This document shows positions 7,029 to 8,561 of a DNA stretch of 8,561 nt, one piece after another; position 1 is the first letter of the stretch, and each line of letters starts with the position of its first letter. The DNA is from Chloroflexota bacterium (GTDB lineage Bacteria > Chloroflexota > UBA11872 > VXNJ01): assembly GCA_026708165.1 (NCBI GenBank), contig JAPOVO010000303.1, forward strand, positions 1 to 8,561, given 5' to 3'. A program made the position numbers and the translations under genes. Below the pieces are notes generated by a model, which searched no databases, was not told the origin of the DNA, and saw only the letters and a program-made list of their open reading frames with translations.

Positions 7029-7311
7029 CCGAAGTCGCCTCTTGGTCTGAACTTGGCTGGTCTCCGTTCATGATCTCGCGAAGCCTCCAACGCTTGGATT
7101 TACTTAGAGGGCGCGTCGCTTCGATCGCGACTTCGTCGCCTACTTCAGCCTTGTTCTCCGGATCATGCGCCAGGAACTTCTTTTGCGTCCGAACAGGTTT
7201 CTTGTAGATTCGATGCCGCCGATATGAGTCGACCTGAACAACGATGGTTTTGTCCATCTTGTTGCTGACTACGGTTCCCTGAAGACGCCGGCGACCCTTA
7301 GCCTTATCCAT
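7009..7311 (-). CDS. rpsQ: 30S ribosomal protein S17
   Basis: S17 is a primary 16S rRNA-binding protein with an OB fold that helps fold the 5' domain. It has 100 residues. Residues 9-79 contain the whole family core: [17 protein letters not shown], then [37 protein letters not shown]. Residues 81-100 ([20 protein letters not shown]) are a polar, mildly acidic tail that most S17 proteins of about 84 residues lack. This tail is encoded partly in the 20 bases overlapping the start of rplN, so it also couples the two genes. The ATG at 7311 has GGAGG at 7320-7324 with an 8-base spacer and overlaps the rpmC stop by 8 bases. Confidence 0.97.
   Translation of the reverse strand: MDKAKGRRRLQGTVVSNKMDKTIVVQVDSYRRHRIYKKPVRTQKKFLAHDPENKAEVGDEVAIEATRPLSKSKRWRLREIMNGDQPSSDQEATSGDTAAV
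7038..7043 (-). promoter_or_regulatory. Shine-Dalgarno of rplN
   Basis: AAGAGG, 9 bases before GTG 7028. It lies inside the coding region for the S17 C-terminal tail, so that tail carries the rplN translation signal. Confidence 0.65.
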
Positions 7312-7534
7312 CGCCGTTTCCTCCGGATCCGTCTATCACCTCGGCCCGCGCTTTTTCGGTGATGATTGTGTTAATCCGCGCTATGTCGCGTCGAACTGAC
7401 CTCAATTGCGAAGTGTCGTCCAGCTGATGGGTTGCATGCTGGAACCTCAGACGGAACAGTTGCTCCTTGGCCTCACCAAGCTGCTCGGCCAGATCGGAAA
7501 TCGATTTAGACCGGATTTCGCGCGCCTTAGCCAA
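7304..7534 (-). CDS. rpmC: 50S ribosomal protein L29
   Basis: L29 is a small helical-hairpin protein at the exit of the peptide tunnel, next to the docking site of trigger factor and SRP. I place the start at TTG 7534, giving [15 protein letters not shown], 76 residues. This matches the usual L29 opening and has AGGAG at 7542-7546 with a 7-base spacer. Starting at 7594 would add 20 residues that do not look like L29 and lie within rplP. Residues 23-34 ([12 protein letters not shown]) and 46-60 ([15 protein letters not shown]) are the conserved hairpin. The last ten or so residues ([10 protein letters not shown]) form a small Gly-rich tail beyond the usual end. It overlaps rplP by 8 bases and rpsQ by 8 bases. 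Confidence 0.95.
   Translation of the reverse strand: MAKAREIRSKSISDLAEQLGEAKEQLFRLRFQHATHQLDDTSQLRSVRRDIARINTIITEKARAEVIDGSGGNGDG
7320..7324 (-). promoter_or_regulatory. Shine-Dalgarno of rpsQ
   Basis: GGAGG, 8 bases before ATG 7311, lying inside the end of rpmC. It is one of the best matches in the window. Confidence 0.8.
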
Positions 7535-7952
7535 CGACCAACTCCTGATCTCGAGACAGCACGCGCGTTGCCACCGACAATTTGTGGCCGGCAAGCCTCA
7601 AGGCTTCCTGAGCAAGGTGCGGGGGCACGCCTGAAATCTCAAAAATTACCCTTCCCGGCTTGACAACCGCCACGTGTTCTTCGACGGCTCCTTTTCCACT
7701 CCCCATGCGGGTTTCGACGGGCTTCTTGCTGATCGGTTTGTCGGGGAATATTCGAATCCAAACTCGGCCATGCCGTTTAACGTGATGCGTTATCACCCGC
7801 CGGGCTGCCTCGATCTGGCGACTGTCCACCCAACCAGAGGACAACGACTGAAGAGCAAAGTCACCGTAAGCGAGCGCGTTTCCGGTGGCAGCCACGCCGC
7901 GGCGACGGCCGCGGTGCTGTTTGCGAAACTTGGATTGCCTGGGCATCAACAT
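7527..7952 (-). CDS. rplP: 50S ribosomal protein L16
   Basis: L16 binds 23S rRNA near the A-site tRNA elbow and helps organise the peptidyl transferase region. The 141 residues match the normal family length. The N-terminus [15 protein letters not shown] is the standard L16 opening and fixes the ATG at 7952; a second in-frame ATG lies two codons in. Residues 62-71 ([10 protein letters not shown]) and 79-88 ([10 protein letters not shown]) are family signatures. Arg82 corresponds to the arginine hydroxylated in E. coli L16; whether it is modified here is unknown. The Shine-Dalgarno match is weak: GGAG lies about 13 bases upstream of the first ATG. The stop codon TAA lies inside the start region of rpmC, so the two genes overlap by 8 bases. 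Confidence 0.98.
   Translation of the reverse strand: MLMPRQSKFRKQHRGRRRGVAATGNALAYGDFALQSLSSGWVDSRQIEAARRVITHHVKRHGRVWIRIFPDKPISKKPVETRMGSGKGAVEEHVAVVKPGRVIFEISGVPPHLAQEALRLAGHKLSVATRVLSRDQELVVG
7542..7546 (-). promoter_or_regulatory. Shine-Dalgarno of rpmC
   Basis: AGGAG, 7 bases before TTG 7534 and within the end of rplP. It decides the rpmC start because the longer frame from 7594 lacks a comparable site and gives a non-family N-terminus. Confidence 0.8.
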
Positions 7953-7960
7953 TTCAGCAG

Positions 7961-8561
7961 CTACACTCCCGATCCCAGCGGACCGGTCGATCCGGGTCCT
8001 TCGGGACCCTCATCCCGCGATATTCCCGATTCTCCGCGGTGCACCCAGGCTTTGACGCCGATAGTGCCGTATGTCGTCCGGGCTTCGGTCTGCCCATAGT
8101 CGATGTCCGCTCTGAGAGTCTGGAGGGGAACGCGTCCTCTGATCTCAAACTCAGTCCGCGACATCTCGCGCCCACCCAGGCGGCCGGCGACCATAATCTT
8201 GACGCCACCTGCCCAAGCCCGCATCGTCCGGTCGCAGGCCATTCGCATGGCGCGCTTGAACGAGACGCGCCGCTCGATCTGCTCGGCCACGTTCCGAGCG
8301 ACCAAAAAGGCGTCTAACTCCGGGTTCGTGATCTCCGACACAGTAATGAAAACCCGCCTGTCGGAAATCTTGGCGAGGTCCTCCTGCAATGCGTCTCTGT
8401 TTGCGCCTCCACGCCCGATGACAATTCCGGGTCTGGACGTGTGGACGGTGACGCGAACGACGTTGGACGCGCGGCGGATTCCAATCCTCGAAACGCCGGC
8501 ACCATACGACCTGCGTCCGGGCCGGGGCTGCGCGCCGGGCGGATTCTCAAGCCATTTCCTT
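7961..8561 (-). CDS. rpsC: 30S ribosomal protein S3, N-terminus outside window
   Basis: S3 sits at the head of the small subunit near the mRNA entry channel. The visible part is 199 residues plus TAG; the first complete codon begins at 8560 and the true start lies beyond the edge. Visible residues 43-55 hold the KH-type segment with [10 protein letters not shown], and residues 128-170 carry the S3 signature ([33 protein letters not shown]). The end is a 22-residue Gly/Pro/Ser tail after HRGE. The stretch at visible residues 7-20 ([14 protein letters not shown]), before AGVSRI, is about ten residues longer than I expect for the family; it may be an insertion or a local sequence error. It is followed 8 bases later by rplP, as in S10 operons. 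Identity is certain; the N-terminal region is not. Confidence 0.97.
   Translation of the reverse strand, partial: RKWLENPPGAQPRPGRRSYGAGVSRIGIRRASNVVRVTVHTSRPGIVIGRGGANRDALQEDLAKISDRRVFITVSEITNPELDAFLVARNVAEQIERRVSFKRAMRMACDRTMRAWAGGVKIMVAGRLGGREMSRTEFEIRGRVPLQTLRADIDYGQTEARTTYGTIGVKAWVHRGESGISRDEGPEGPGSTGPLGSGV

Noticed and set aside
6324..7073. Plus-strand open frame of 249 codons opposite rplX and rplN
   Set aside because: It is antisense to two conserved ribosomal genes, has low-complexity Arg/Ser/Pro composition and no family resemblance.
8314..8550. Minus-strand frame of 78 codons within rpsC
   Set aside because: It runs in another frame across the S3 KH domain, which is clearly coded in the main frame. 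Only its first few codons (LRIR, DAG) recall S3, noted under findings.
1..8561. Hidden novel system, mobile element, RNA gene or CRISPR array
   Set aside because: Nearly every base is explained by conserved ribosomal operon genes; gaps are at most 38 bases and I saw no repeats or tRNA-like structure.

Overview
The window is a solid block of ribosomal-protein genes, all on the minus strand: the distal part of the S10 operon, the complete spc operon, and the start of the alpha-operon region. Read in the direction of transcription (high to low coordinates), the order is rpsC (cut by the right window edge), rplP, rpmC, rpsQ, rplN, rplX, rplE, rpsN, rpsH, rplF, rplR, rpsE, rpmD, rplO, secY, adk, map, infA. 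The last 28 bases hold what looks like the ribosome binding site and GTG start of the next gene, expected to be rpmJ. Nothing on the plus strand looks like a gene. No RNA gene, mobile element, CRISPR array, terminator or clear promoter is visible.

The organism is a bacterium of moderately high GC. The secY-adk-map-infA arrangement, a four-cysteine (zinc) S14 of 61 residues, an L24 with a C-terminal zinc ribbon, a short adenylate kinase without the large LID domain, and an L30 of the [10 protein letters not shown] type point to a Terrabacteria lineage. The L30, L5 and L24 wording reminds me most of Chloroflexota and related candidate phyla. That placement is recollection of family sequences, not a search, and is tentative.

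Layout: 7961-8561 carries S3; 7009-7952 carries L16, L29 and S17, overlapping end to start; 5133-7028 carries L14, L24, L5, S14 and S8; 2950-5105 carries L6, L18, S5, L30 and L15; 1642-2928 is the SecY translocon channel; 29-1632 carries adenylate kinase, methionine aminopeptidase and IF-1. The largest gap between genes is 38 bases (between rpsN and rpsH), and five junctions overlap (8, 8, 20, 8 and 4 bases). This suggests one long transcript with translational coupling. Together the genes supply core proteins of both ribosomal subunits, the channel for membrane insertion and secretion, nucleotide balance, N-terminal methionine removal, and initiation.

This is a conserved housekeeping region and I find no undescribed system in it. 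Points worth a second look are the high share of non-ATG starts (11 of 17 visible starts, five of them TTG), the repeated 8-base overlap geometry, a proline/arginine-rich extra stretch in the N-terminal domain of S3 near the window edge, a variant P-loop in adenylate kinase, and small C-terminal tails on S17, L29, L15 and S3.
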